NCBI GenBank assembly: GCA_902806575.1
Contig: CADCXD010000007.1
Span: 248,001-312,000 of the forward strand
DNA length: 64,000 nucleotides
Reading direction: 5' to 3'
Source: Jackrogersella multiformis
Taxonomy: Eukaryota > Ascomycota > Sordariomycetes > Xylariales > Hypoxylaceae
Both the position numbers and the translations under genes were made by a program. Every line of letters starts with the position of its first letter. Position 1 is the stretch's first letter. A model generated the notes under the pieces. It had not been told where the DNA came from and searched no databases. It saw only the letters and a list, made by a program, of their open reading frames with translations. Positions 34,704 through 47,248 of the stretch are shown here, piece by piece.

Positions 34704-37243
34704 TCAAGACAAAAAGGGGAGGCGCGATGGGAGAGAAATGCATGGGTGGGTACGAGGAGCACGGGGTTACGTATGGACGGGTTATGTTTTATGGGAACGA
34801 CGGCGCGAGATACCTTGTACTTGGGACGAAGGACTCGTCATATTTTGGTGCATATAGTTGGTTCAGGGATATCCGGGCAAAGCGTTGTCTTATTTTTTTT
34901 ATTCGAGAGGATTTTTTGGATACTAGAAGACGCATAACAAGGCTCTCCCGAGCTGAGACGAAAGAAGGGGTGGGGGATATTGTAGATACGAACTGGGAGA
35001 TTGACACGGAAAATGTCATTTCAGGAACTTTGGATATATTTCCGTTACTTCCGTATATGTGTGGAGTGTTTGATATCATAAAATTCTATCACGTACCTTG
35101 GTGGTTAAGCGTTTACGTGCCGCATTTAAGCGTCCCAAGTGCCTATCGGCGCGACGAGGTTTTGGTGTGTAAACGACAGGCAAGGGACTTTTGACTTATC
35201 CCATACCCACCCGTTAGGTTAGTTACCCATACCCTCTGCCCATAATACCTTTTTATCACTTTGCGCCGCGACGGGAGCCTCGTTTGAGGCAATGCCAAGA
35301 CAACAGTGCCAGCACCTCATTACGTAGAAATGCGAAGTTCGCAGTTGTTGATGGGACTAGGTGCTTAGGCACTCAGGGATCGTATATCGTATGCGATTAA
35401 TTGGAACGTCGTCGCAATTAAGGATAGATATATCCTTGATCAAACTATATAGGTAGCCAAGCTTCCACGCTACTACTTAAGCTACTAAGCTACCTATACT
35501 CTATGGATGTATTAGCCCTATCCCGACGCTAGGAGCAAGATCCATCGGACAACCCAAACGGACGGTGGATCTCCTGGTCGACCGCGGAATTCTAATTCAT
35601 GGCGCGCCGCCTCTCCTAGAGGGAAACTCCGCTATACATATATATACCTTATATGTGTCTTATATATGTACCTATATATTATACGCTAGTCCGCCACATA
35701 CATACGTACATACATGCCTACCTATATGTATCCTGTCTCTACCTCTACCACAATATGACCACAATATGAGGCCGTGCTGGTGGTGATGATGGCTGCTCCA
35801 TTAGGCATTTTCCAATGCGCCGCACGCGACTCGGACAGAAGAATTGGCCCGGATGCCGTACGTAGATACTCGGCGCGAAGGATGAGGATCGTGCAGTGTT
35901 AAGGCCGTCGGAAGGATCTACCTCGCATGGGAAGGTTTGTGACATACACGCCGTGCCCCCAAGGCCGAACCTCGCTTCCGGGTTCGGTTTCGGTTCCTCG
36001 TAAAGATACCTGGGTACGGTGTTGTAAATTGAGGCTGGCGAGTCATGGGGTCATATACGTATGACCGAGAGCAGAATGGTGTAGGTATGTCAAGTGAGTT
36101 TAGTGTAGATAAATCAACGAGATAAAAATAAAAATAAAGTATCATCGTCGTCTGTTGGTTACATAGATATTGGAGATAGACCTTCTAGTTTCCCTACCTA
36201 GGTTCCTTCCCGGAACAAGGGCCATCTGAGACACGTCGGATCGTAGTAATTCTACCGCAAAGAAGAATTACCTCCGCGTGTGTGGATGCGGTGGATGCGG
36301 TAGCACGGATAGTGAAGCGGAAACCAGCATTATTGTATGTATGTAGGATGTATGTAGGTACGTATGTGTGTGCATACATCCTTCTTAAAGCCACGGTAGA
36401 CCGGACCTGAGAGGAACATTAAAGAGGAGATAGGAATGGAGATAAGATTTTGTTCGGAGAAGGCGACAACCAGTCACGATGATACCTACCTACCTAGGTA
36501 CCTAGGGTAGGTAATGGAACTTGAACATATAAAGTACAGTGGCTTAGGTTAATGTTTTCTACCTAGGGTAATAGTCCGGGGGAGTACTACGTACCTATGT
36601 ATAGCCCCGCATTATATACACCTGGCAACAGCTATCTATCACGGTTAAGCGGCTACAGTAACCCCAAGTCCTGATAGGTCCCAGGCAAGGACAAAAGCAC
36701 AGACCACCCATATCCAGCCTATCGGTAAACTCTCTACTATTTCTACAAATTCAATTACCGCTAGATATGTCACTCTCCCGCTGACATCTATTAGCTAGCG
36801 CATGTCGCGAACACACATGATATCATTCCGTCTCACTCCCAACACCAGCGCTACCTCGATGCGGGTTAGGTAGCCTTTTTTTTCTTCTTCACTCTCTTGC
36901 TCAAGCTTGCGTGCACTAGCCTAGGCACAGTTCTAGTTTGATTCTCGAGCCTCGACCGAGCAATGTATTATGATCATATCGAGTTTCCGTCTCCAAGCGA
37001 AGCCAGCTACCGTCATCTACAACTTGAGCAGTTTACCTCTCCGAGATCTACCGCCGATAGTTGTGGATCTACCCTCAAGCTCTAGGGGTTAAAATCCCGT
37101 CATCGCCCCTTTTCAACTCTATAAAGGTAGAAAGGGCTGTTGCTAATATCTTCTCTGCTCCGGTTACCACTAAAACACAGTCCTCGAGGTTAATAGGGGG
37201 TGACCTTGCGGGATTTCGAAAGCTATAGATACAAAGGCACACT
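34704..37243. other. 2.5-kb intergenic region downstream of bZIP, upstream of the CIA30 gene
   Basis: It begins with the probable bZIP 3' UTR, which contains a 155-codon open frame (34727-35194) without recognisable features. The rest contains an AT-rich TATATA/TACATA stretch at about 35634-35740, one exact TACCTAGGTA (36491) and a TATAAAG near 37120. No RNA gene is seen. Confidence 0.5.
37120..37126 (+). promoter_or_regulatory. TATA-box-like element upstream of the CIA30-domain gene
   Basis: TATAAAG lies 124 bp before the ATG at 37244, a plausible core-promoter spacing for a short 5' UTR. It rests on motif match and position only. Confidence 0.35.
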
Positions 37244-37982
37244 ATGGCTGCGAGTGAACCTAATTTCTACCTCTTCGGCGGGTATAAGTGAGTTCCTCGA
37301 TTTTAATCATAATCAATCATGAAATCAAATGAAAATGATCGCGTTCGGCCCGTCTTGGTTGATGCTAATTCTCAATGTCGGGGTGGGAAAGGTCTTGGAA
37401 CGAGAACGCTTGGAGCGCCTCGGACGACCGAGTGCGCGGCGGCAAGAGCAAGAGCTTTCTAGTGTGCTCGCCTGACTCGAGCGTCGCCACTTTCCGCGGC
37501 AACTTGGACATCGCGGCCCTCAGGGGCGCCGGCTTCGCGTCTCAGCGCACCGTCGACCCGCAGTCGTGGGACCTGTTCGACTACCAGGGGCTCCGGCTCG
37601 GCGTGGCTGAGAGCGACGGCAAGAAGTACACGCTCGTGCTCAAGGACGACACCCCGCGCAAGCGCTCGGACGACAGGGACGAGAGCACCGTCAACTGGGA
37701 GTACGACTTCGTGCCCGCCGAGGGCGAGGTCAGCGTCATGTGGCAAGACTTCAAGCCCACGTACCGAGGCGTACCGGTACAGGACGTCGGACCCATGCGC
37801 CTGGATCACATCAAAAGGATGGGGATCATGATGCGAAGGTTCGTGGCATACCCGTGTTGGGGGTCCCTATATTTTGCGCATTGCTGAGTTTCGATAGTTT
37901 CTTCGGCGAGCAGGAAGGCCCTTTCAGGCTGGATATTAGGTATATCGCGGCGATCGAGCCGGAAGACAGACCAGAGCAATGA
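37244..37982 (+). CDS. CIA30-domain protein (complex I intermediate-associated protein 30 family, short form)
   Basis: Exons are 37244-37287, 37392-37838 and 37898-37982 (191 aa). The protein consists almost wholly of a CIA30 domain: FGGYKSWNENAWSASDDRVRGGKS at the N-terminus, spanning intron 1, then GNLDIAALRGAGFASQR, WDLFDYQGLRLGV and KKYTLVLKD. The end reads MGIMMRSFFGEQEGPFRLDI across intron 2. CIA30/NDUFAF1 proteins assist assembly of respiratory complex I, but this short form shows no obvious mitochondrial presequence, so a complex I role should not be assumed. The exon 2 donor (GTTCGT) is non-consensus, yet the join restores the conserved RSFFG motif. The first exon is only 44 nt. Confidence 0.88.
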
Positions 37983-38351
37983 CAGCAGTTAAGATGAGAT
38001 ACGATAAGATGGGTTAAAGTTTGTTTTGTTTTGTTGACAGGCCGAAAACTCCGAGCTTGGACAATCGGTAGCTCTGTTGGGCTTGTACGATAAGCCCCCA
38101 TCTTTTCCGGCCCGGGCGATGGCGGCGCGTCTCCGGCGCCATGGTAGCGTGACCCCGAAAAGGGGGGGCGGTGGAGGCGGACTAGAAATCTTGGTTATGC
38201 ATTGGATGTATTAATGACGAAAGGCTGAGTGTCTAAAATCAGGACACATTTCAAAAGGCTCTTTATTTATCCTTTTTCCTTGACGATATTGGGAATTGTT
38301 TCGAGCAGTGTTTCTATCTAGGTAGTCGGATATCAAAACAAAGTCGGACGA

Positions 38352-38389
38352 CCTTCAGCCACTAGGAGGACTTTCAGCCACTAGGAGGA
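38352..38389 (+). repeat. 19-bp direct tandem duplication
   Basis: Two adjacent copies of a unit containing TTCAGCCACTAGGAGGA differ at one base. Confidence 0.8.
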
Positions 38390-40257
38390 ATCTTAGTGCT
38401 AGGAGACCAATAAACAGAGTCATCGTTTGGACTTCCGAGTGCCATCAGTGTGGGTTTTTTCTCACAATTGAATTTCAAAGTCTTGTTGGAATTACACTAG
38501 AGCACGACGCGACTACCGGAGCTATCCTTCCCAAGGTCACGGGTGAAGTCGTATAGATCGTGCCATCATGCCATCGCTCGTCGTATTCCCCGAGGCTCAT
38601 TCGGCCTAGCGCAGCCATTGATCGGACGAGATAAAGCTCTAAACTACCTAGGTACCTAAGGAGGTGACATTCCGCGTACCAACGACATTGGTTCGGAAAT
38701 ACGACGACGAAGTTATTAGCCTCTCTGGCGGTCAAGATGGTATGACTATGACTACTAAGGCGCTCTGCTTTACAGTATCACTATTCGTCGGTAGATTTGC
38801 TGGCCTGCTTTCGTGAGTCACGCCGATTCGTTCCATTCTCATATACCTACCCCCTCTTCCACTGCCAACAGCTTTTGGCCTCCAAACTATCTATACCTAC
38901 AGTAACATTATACCAACAGTAAGGTACTTTGAAATGGCCATTTTGTTTCGGTGTGGTTAGAAATCCATCTTGTATTGTACAAAGACAAGTCGGGTCATCC
39001 CTAACCCCGTGTTATAAGCTAGTCGCCCTTAGCAAAAAGGGAAACTAGGTATCCATTCTTAACATCGATCCTATTCTAGAAACGTGTGTCGATAACGCGC
39101 ACTTACACACATATGTACGTATATGTATGCCTTCCCAGAAATGGACATTGCCATTACCATAACACGGTGTCCGCCCAACGTCCGACCGTTGGAACGCACG
39201 GTGGCTGGCTCTATCATTGCCGTGGCACTGCATAGACGAGCTGACGGCTTGCGTCTCGAGAACCGTCATATGACCTCGGGAGAACATCCCTCACCAACAT
39301 ACATACTTACAAATCCCACTTCTGCTAATTCCCATTGACACTGTCTTCGGTGGATGCTAGACCGGAATTCTGTTTTTATATCTAACACTCTTTGTTACGA
39401 AGGACCAAGTCGTAAGGGGCGTCTGTCTAAATATATACTCACATGAGCTACCTAACTACTCTCCAAGCTGTTGGTACCTGTCCATGTGAGGACGTCATGA
39501 GAATCAACCCTATCCAGGCACTCGCTCCCAACAACAGTGCAGAAATGTCGTGCTCATGTATTACTTACTCACATACATACAGGTCAAACGGGGAGCTGTT
39601 CGCCGATCATGTCCAATCCGCATAGGGAGTAGGTTCACTGCATGCTCCCATGCATACATATGCGCGAAGAAAGCCCACCGCATCCAAGGCTCTAGCCTTG
39701 TCGAGGCCGCTGGCCGATTGATAGCTAGGCCATTGGCTGGCCCGGCGGTGCTAGGACATGCCATGCCATCCCATACATATGTATCCGTCAAGACGAGGGT
39801 CTCGCGGCCGAACCAACCAGCTTTAGCTATCCGGCACTCCTGGTGCCTACTACCATTACTGCCGTAGAACTCTCCACGGCCACCTCGACGAAGCACTCTT
39901 CTCACACCGGTCGATCGGACATATGTACATCCCTGTACAAGCTTACCCATCTATCCATCTACCTATTCAGTGTACTCAGAAGTAGCTGACAAACGCAAGG
40001 TCCTCGACAGCTTCCATACGGCAGGCCCGGAACACTAACCACGCGTACGGCTCGGGCGTTCGGGCTGCGGGATATACACACACACGTAACCCACGCCCGC
40101 TCTGACGCGCAGCTGCCGGCCTCAGAATGCGAGAGGGGAGAGGTGCGTGTGCCTGGTTGGTCCCCACATGCGTGCCCCCGAACCCCATCTGCGGTTGGTG
40201 CCAATCCTTCGGGTCTTTTCACCTGGGACGCTCGCTCGGTCAGCTCGTTCGTAGTAC

Positions 40258-40258
<1 letters not shown>

Positions 40259-40288
<30 letters not shown>

Positions 40289-40303
40289 TGTATGTATGTA
40301 TGT
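40259..40303 (+). repeat. (TATG)n microsatellite
   Basis: About eleven tandem TATG units lie in non-coding DNA. The apparent Met/Tyr/Val/Cys-repeat open frames across it are artefacts. Confidence 0.9.
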
Positions 40304-41633
40304 CTGCGGGTGCGTCTTGGGAGAGCTATGCGGCCGCTCGCGCAGGATGTGAATCCTACCGCCGGACCGCCTAAGCTGGATAAGAACGAACGGGTTTCCT
40401 TCCTTCTGTCTACCTACCTACCTACTTACCTACCCACGAGGTACATAATGAGTGCTGAGTAAGCCCAGCCCATAAGCCAGGTAATAGTCCCCTCGTCGGA
40501 GAAAGGCACCGAGTAACGACGTGTTCCCCATGCAATGTACGTGTGTAGGTATGCATGCATGCATGCAAGCTCGCATTGCCAGGAGGGTGGGTTTTCGTGG
40601 GGGTGAGCCACGACGTCCATTTGGTCCTCGCGGGCGACGGTGGGATATCTATTTCGATGTATGATACAGAAAACGGATAACACGCCTATATATGTGCCAG
40701 AGCGTATCCTTCCCTACCACTACCTATCATGTATACCACCAACGATCCAATGGTAATCTAGTTGGTTAGGTTAGATCTACCTAACATGGTAGACGACAAG
40801 AAGGGGGAGAGAGTGTCCTAAGCTTTATATAAGCCCCCAGGGGGCATTTTTGGGAAGTCATTTAGTGAATAGGTAGCAAATTAGAATTCTCCCCGCGGCA
40901 TCATCATATATCTACAACCCCTATTTACTATTGCTAAGTAGGAAAGCGTAGCGTGATTCAGAATAGAGCGTCATAGTGTGTTATCTTCAAGCTAGCTTGT
41001 ACAAATGTAACAACTTGTTTTCATCTCTAGCTTGAGCTGCCAGCAAAGTCCAGAGACATCGACTTGCCAGGAACACGACATACCTAGGTAGATACCATAT
41101 CTAGAAGCAATTGTTTTAATTATATACTATTTTTTTGTTGGTACGTGTTGCGCTACTGGGATACGCGCTAGATGCACGAGTAAAAGCCATCAAGTTCCTC
41201 CCCATCCTTCTCTATCACCCCCGAAAAGCGCCGGCATTTGCCCCCCAGTTTGGCCATTCTACCATTATGGACCGCAAGTAACATGACCGCCGTTCCTTTA
41301 ACGCCCCGAAGGTTTTTTTGAGGCCGGACCATGACCATCTCCCTCATGTATATATTGTACCGACCCCGCATATAGTGCGAGGATAGCTGAATGATATGTA
41401 GCAAAATAGATGTAGTATGGGTGTAAGTTAAGGTAAGCTACGTGTAATTAGTGATCGTCAATACCATCAACACATGACTCCCGCTATTCGAACCACGGAG
41501 TGCCAGTCCCTACCCGGGCTCTAGGTTACGAAGAGATCCATACGTATTGTGCGGGATGAATAAATCTCTGTATAGCCACGCTGGTTAGGACTAGCCTTAA
41601 TTAAATAAACGACAAAAACGATGAGCCGTAAGT

Positions 41634-44600
41634 CTAGGCGACGCCTGTGTTAAGCGTAAAAAGTCTCTCCTTAGTTGTAACTTCCGAATCGGTCGAGTTC
41701 TCATGCTCGTTATCGTTTTCGTTCTCGCTCACTATAGCCCACCGAATTAGTTACCACCCAGTATTCAAGGCCGTGCAAGTAGGTATTTGTTCCACAGACC
41801 AACTGCTGGTGGAGGGACTCGAAGTCGGTAACAGAATTCTCCATATAATAGGGCAATTAGTTAACGACTGGACGGGATGAATACTCACTGCTACCATATC
41901 CAGTATCGGTGTCGAGACCCATTCCCACAACACCACGGGTCACAGTTAAACATCGTTCAATCATTTGTTGCCGAACTTCTGGCTCAAGCCCGCAGTCCTT
42001 TCCGGACCAAATTCGCAACGTGGCGGAAAGGCGCTCAAGCGTGTCGGCACATGCTTCGGCTGCAAATTCGTGACTGGCGAGTCGGTCCATCAGCTTGAAG
42101 GTGGCAGTATAGCCAAGCAATCCCATGTCGCTGATGGGATGGATCTGATCAATCACACCGTAGATATCGACAGGCTCTTCGGGCGGGGAGAACTTTTGAA
42201 GATGTGCGATGGCCATTGCGCAGAGGAGAGAAGTACGCATCTCCGTGGTCATGACGAGTGAAGGTGGAAGTACCCTGATAGGACTAGATGGCGGTGATGG
42301 CGTAGCGCGGGTTGGACTGCCCGAGGAGGAACTGCCAGATGAAAGAACCGGCGTTACAGGACCAATGGCCTGCAACGCAGCCATGATATTTATACTTCGT
42401 TTCTCCTCAAATAGTAGTGCGCGAGCAACCAGTGCACGGTTTTGGGCAATAGATCCAACAGGCGCGGTCCTGATCGCTAGGGATATATTGTTCTCAACTT
42501 GCTGGATTGCCTCTTCGTCGTCATCGTCCTTGATTAGAAGGCTATTCGTAAGAGCACCTTGTAACGTTATGTTTGACCACCAAGCTGCAACTGCATCCAT
42601 TGGTGAACGGATTGTCTCATCATCTACTACCGTATCCATGCCATCGGTGATCCCAATAGCATTATAGTCAGTCGGACGATTCCAAGCGAGGTTATGTACT
42701 CTCTGGACGATGCTTGGGTTCAAGACTACGTCACAATCATGCTCAAGGAGGGCGGCTAGATGATCAGGGAGCTCATCATCAGATTGTTCTTGGCCGCCAC
42801 GGCGGAGTTGCGTTAAGAGCCTGTGCAGCTGCTTCGCTTCGTTCCATTTTGCTCGAGCCAGTTTCGATGCAAAGGTATTAAGGATGCCAATCTGCATACC
42901 GGATAGGCCAACTTCCCATAGGAGGACACGAATATGAAGGGCCTTAAGCATCAATCGTAGCGGAGTGGTGGGAAGAGTTCCAGAGGCGAGTAGAGTTAAC
43001 GTAAGCCGGCTTTTGCTGATCTCAACATCACCTCCAGCGAGTTGAGCGTCCAGCGCAATTGCCCACGCCTTGACACGGGCGAGCTCCTCATCTTCGGTAA
43101 GGCCTGTCAGCATCTGGTAGCCATGAATTCCGATAAGATTTCTCAAACTCAGTTTCAGCGTCTTTAGGCCGAGGGCGGCAGCCTCAAGGAAGAAGTTATG
43201 ACGAGGAACCCAGACAGTCTGGATAGCGGTAAGCCACGCTCGACGGCGCACATGAATGGGTGACGCCAAAGACGGCACAGCTTTTAAGGACGCCTGTTTT
43301 TGCTTGAGGCTATCCATGCTTGATGGATCGCGCTCCGTAAGCGAGGGAATAACGGCCCACCAGATACTGCAGAGCAGCAGTACGACCCTAATCGAATATA
43401 ATACTTGCGCACCGTGAACGTGATAGCCCATGAAGTTAATACTCAGCGACGACGTAAGTAGGCTGAGAAGTTGTATAGGCAGAGCAAAAAGGCCACGACC
43501 CTCTGGTGTCTCGTTGCTCTGCTCGTTCTCTCGTACTGCCTCCAGAAGCATCAGCCCGGCGAGGGAGCCGACCATTAATTTTCCAAAGTAAGGGCCGGCA
43601 TTCTGCCAGCCTCTTGCTTGCATATGGTGCTGCTGCTGCTGTATTTGTTGCTGGCGTATCAAGGCAGGATTAGCTCTGAAAGGTTGTTGTGGTACTGCAT
43701 ACGGTTGGCCCGTCGCTAGCTGAGCAGCGATGATACGTTTCATGTCATCAGGAACTTGGATCATGCCTTGTGGATCGGCCCGACCCGGTGCGTTCATAGG
43801 CGAATTCGCATAGCCATTGGGCTCATGCGAGTACTGTATAGGCGTAGACGGTGCTCCCTGCTGTAGAGGGCTGACCGCACCGCTCATCGCACCCGCCATA
43901 AAGAGTTTCTCAAAAGCGGCTATTCGCTGTTGCATGGCCGAGTTCTCATCGATGAGTCGCATATTCCTTTTCTCTAGATGTCGAATATACTCGGTAGCTT
44001 TGCTCAGAACCTAAGTAGAGATTAGTTGCGACGATCTTCTCATAAGATATTAATATCGACGAACCGTTGCCTTGTTCAGCTTATGCGCAGGCGTTAAGCC
44101 GTGCAGTTCCTCCCTGTCTCCTGTAGTATCCTCCCCTCTAGCACTTTTTGACATGATGCGCAGACTGGGCACACTATCTCGCAAAGCTGCTATCTTATCG
44201 TTGAGATTGGTGCGATATCTTTTTTCGATCATGTTGTGCGCCGTCTTCTTGACCGGTTGGTGGCCATCTAGATCGTCATCGTCGTCGTCGTCAAGATCAA
44301 TCGACGACTTTCGCTTACGACTATTTGACTTGGATGATAAGCTCTGATCTTCGGGCGACGATATTGAAGAAGACTTGCACACCAGGCCAGCCGAATCGGG
44401 GCTCGATTCGCTTTTAGGGGAACGGTAGTGAAGTTGGGCAGGCATAGCAATGCTCTGCAGTTTCTGGCGCTGCTCCTCGGTGAGCCCTCGCAGGCCTACC
44501 CCGTTTGATCGAACCTGAAGCGTCGTGGTGGTTCCTGTCGGGCCTGCTGTTGGTAGTGAGTTGGACGGGGCGGTAGCCATGGAGGACGGCACCACTGTAG

Positions 44601-44886
44601 CGGATTGCTGCGGCGCCGACGGCTGCGGCTGCGGCTGCGTAGGAAGGCCATGCTCTAATTCGGGTTGTTGACCTAAATTCCACTCGTTTTGGTAAAATGT
44701 ATTACTGTCGTAGGTATCGTAGGGAGGAGTGTCCTGGAAGGTCCAATTAGGATCATTATAGAATTGCTGGTTTACGGTGCTAGAGTCGGTCAAGGCAGCA
44801 TCCCCGTTGCTCGGGTCGTCATCTGGATAATACGGGCCGTTGTCATCAAGACCAAAGAGGTCGGAAGGTTCTTGCTGGTCGGTCAT
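41634..44886 (-). CDS. Sterol regulatory element-binding protein (SREBP; SrbA/Sre1 type)
   Basis: This is a membrane-tethered bHLH factor controlling sterol synthesis and low-oxygen adaptation in fungi; proteolysis in the Golgi releases the N-terminal half to the nucleus. Exons are 44065-44886, 41889-44010 and 41634-41731 (1013 aa). An acidic, Gln-rich N-terminus is followed by a Ser-rich region with KSNSRKRKSS and an Asp run. The bHLH is at about 213-292, with NMIEKRYRTNLNDKI; Tyr224 is the SREBP-specific residue in place of Arg. Intron 1 splits the loop/helix 2 boundary. Two hydrophobic segments follow at about 417-433 and 475-496, then a long helical C-terminal domain of the DUF2014 type. 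Exon 2 would read through to a stop at 41857, but a GTGAGT donor at 41888 joined to a CTATAG acceptor gives the better ending GYGSM plus an acidic tail. Confidence 0.93.
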
Positions 44887-47248
44887 GGTGGCACTGATGC
44901 TGGTACGATCATGAGATGCAAATATGGTTCGACATCAGCAGGCACTACAGCAAGTCCTTCAGCCGCTCACGTCCGAACAGGCCAGGTCAAGGTCAAGTCA
45001 AGCGAAAGGAGAGGGGTTTGCATATGGCGGTAATGACCAGGGGGAAAATCGTCGCTGGTGAGCTGATCGTACGACCTGGAATAGTATAGTGCCAGAATAG
45101 TATCTATGGGTGAATGGAAAATGGTTGGTTGGGTCGGTGGGCTCACGGATACGATCTCGTCGATATATAAATATGGATGGGGAAGGCGATAATAGATGAT
45201 TGTTGTAGATTGTAGATTGTAGTTGTCGTGCGGTCAAAAGTTAAGAAGAATTCGAATTCGCCGCGACAATAATTTGTTGTTCAGGTTTGAAACAGGGTAA
45301 CGGTACGAGGGAGATGCGAAATGGAAAAAGAATTGACGAAAAGCTTGCTATGTGACGCCAAGACGACCCCGTTTAAAAAAAAGAAGAACCACACACAACA
45401 CCGCAGAGAGAGGGCGGGAGGGCGGAGAAGGGGAGGAGGTTCCTAGATTGGTATGCTAGGTAGGTACCTAGGTATGTAACCTAGGCAGGAAGAAAGAAGG
45501 TAAGGGTGTCGTAGTGTAGGTAGTCAGTGTAGTGTAGATTCGTATGGTGCGTTAGGTAAGTATCTACTATGAGGTAGGTAGGTCTGGATAGGTTAGGTAG
45601 TAGGTAATAGATAGTAGATAGTAGGTGGTAGGTAGACTTCAATTTGCTACCTCGCCCCTCTGCCGCCGTATCCTCTGTATTTTCTCTCCTTTTTTCTCCG
45701 ATCTTCAACCTGGCCTGGCGGAAAGGGGAAAAGGCCGAGATACCTTAGGTCTAGTGTAGGTAGCTTATGTGATGGTGGACACTTTCTTGTCGCACACGCG
45801 CACACACGGCGAGATTGGAGATTTGGCTCTTCCGAGATCTTGGAATCCGATAGGCGGGAGTGTCAACGAGGCGCAAAACAAAACCCAATTGCGAGTACAG
45901 AGTATGAAAAAGGATGGGGGATTTCTCGATGGAGGCTAGAGAGAATCATACGATGGGTAGGTAATAGTCTGGTGTAGTGTAGTGTCTAGGTATGTAGATG
46001 GGCAAATGGACAAATGGATTACCTACCTAGGGTAAGTTAGGTAAAGCAGTACTATGTATGTATTTCGAAGAATCGATCGGGCTTAATCGAGACGCTCGGA
46101 CCATAAAACCATACTGCGGGTCCTGCCTGCGACATATAAGATCTTCGGCTGGGCCGTCTGGGCCGTTCTATTGGTGAAGGAGCTATGACCCGTGTGTCAC
46201 TAGCCACTGATAAGTCATGAATTCAAGCCACTTTACAAGGGTTGCCTGGGAGCTATTCCGGATACGTACAGACTTACGTCCGTACCTCTTAGCCGGCAGG
46301 CATGGCAGGCTCCTACCTAGGTACCTAGGTACCTCCTTACTCCATACATAAGGACGGTATCACCTTACTAACTTAGTTGATAACTCATCATTATGAACGG
46401 GTGGCTGCTTATAGCGTTATATCGATATTAAATACATTGATTAATAGTCCCAGTGTTTGGTATTACAACTGCAACTCGAGCTCTTTCCAAGTCCCTTTCA
46501 ATATTCCGAGTTAATTCACCTGCTTTACCTACTAGGTACTTCAACGATAGGCCGTCGTGGATAATGGACGGCCTGGATCCGCACTAGGTAGTCTAGAGAG
46601 TCTAGATTACCAGGTTTACCATCTATCCGAGGTCTTCTTCAGCCAATTATATTGGAAGCCGGTGCCGTAAACGAGTGTGCGTACGAAACAATAAGTCCTA
46701 ATGCGGTCCTAAAAGTCCTAACTTGATCCACAACCACAAAAAAAGAGTCTTGGAAGTCTTCCGCGATACCCACTATCGTGTTTCCCATACATAATATGCC
46801 AGAGGTACAGACAGTGATAGTCCGAATAGCTAATGACGCGCAGACACTACACTACATAAATACACTAGTTTCTTAGCTAAGTAGCATCCTAGAACCAAAA
46901 CGAATTAAACCTCCGAATATTATAAACTGCATGACTGCCCAGGTGGTTGAGATCTTAGCTAGTGTAGAGGCGAATGCTGATACCTGGTAGAGAAAACACA
47001 TGATCATTGGTTCAAATAAGTTAACTGAAACTCATTAACGTTAAATTAACTCCTGTAGAGTCTCAATGTGGTATAGAATTATATAAACAAGTAAAAATTC
47101 CAGAAAGCTTCGGCCCTGAAGGCAAGAACACCTCTACGTCATCCATCGGGTTTTGAAACACACAAGAGTCCAAATAAAACGCCAGGATAACAGATCAAAC
47201 CAGGATGATCCTATCGAAATCTTCAATCGTAAACCAATAAACCCATGT
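44887..47248. other. 2.4-kb region upstream of SREBP
   Basis: SREBP promoter and long leader, then the 3' flank of the next minus-strand gene. It contains GTAGATT and TAGGTAG-type tandem runs (about 45208-45222 and 45515-45635), and exact TACCTAGGTA copies at 45465, 46314 and 46322. Small open frames near the SREBP start may be upstream ORFs. No gene was recognised. Confidence 0.5.

Larger units (their letters stand above)
37983..41633. other. 3.65-kb convergent intergenic region
   Basis: Non-coding sequence lies between the 3' ends of the CIA30 gene (+) and SREBP (-). It contains a 19-bp tandem duplication (38352-38389), a (TATG)n microsatellite (40259-40303) and exact TACCTAGGTA copies at 38645 and 41081. 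GC-richer DNA at 39.5-40.3 kb has overlapping open frames on both strands but none with protein-family character. Confidence 0.5.

Noticed and set aside
34727..35194. 155-codon plus-strand open frame after the bZIP gene
   Set aside because: It overlaps the expected 3' UTR, has no recognisable motif and lacks supporting splice or start context. It could be a small gene only if transcript or homology evidence appears.
39550..40222. Several 70-129-codon frames on both strands in GC-rich DNA
   Set aside because: No family signature, mutually overlapping, with repeat-driven ends; probably non-coding.
41461..41500. B-box-like TGGTTCGAATAGC on the minus strand
   Set aside because: The flanking bases do not form a T-stem or acceptor stem.
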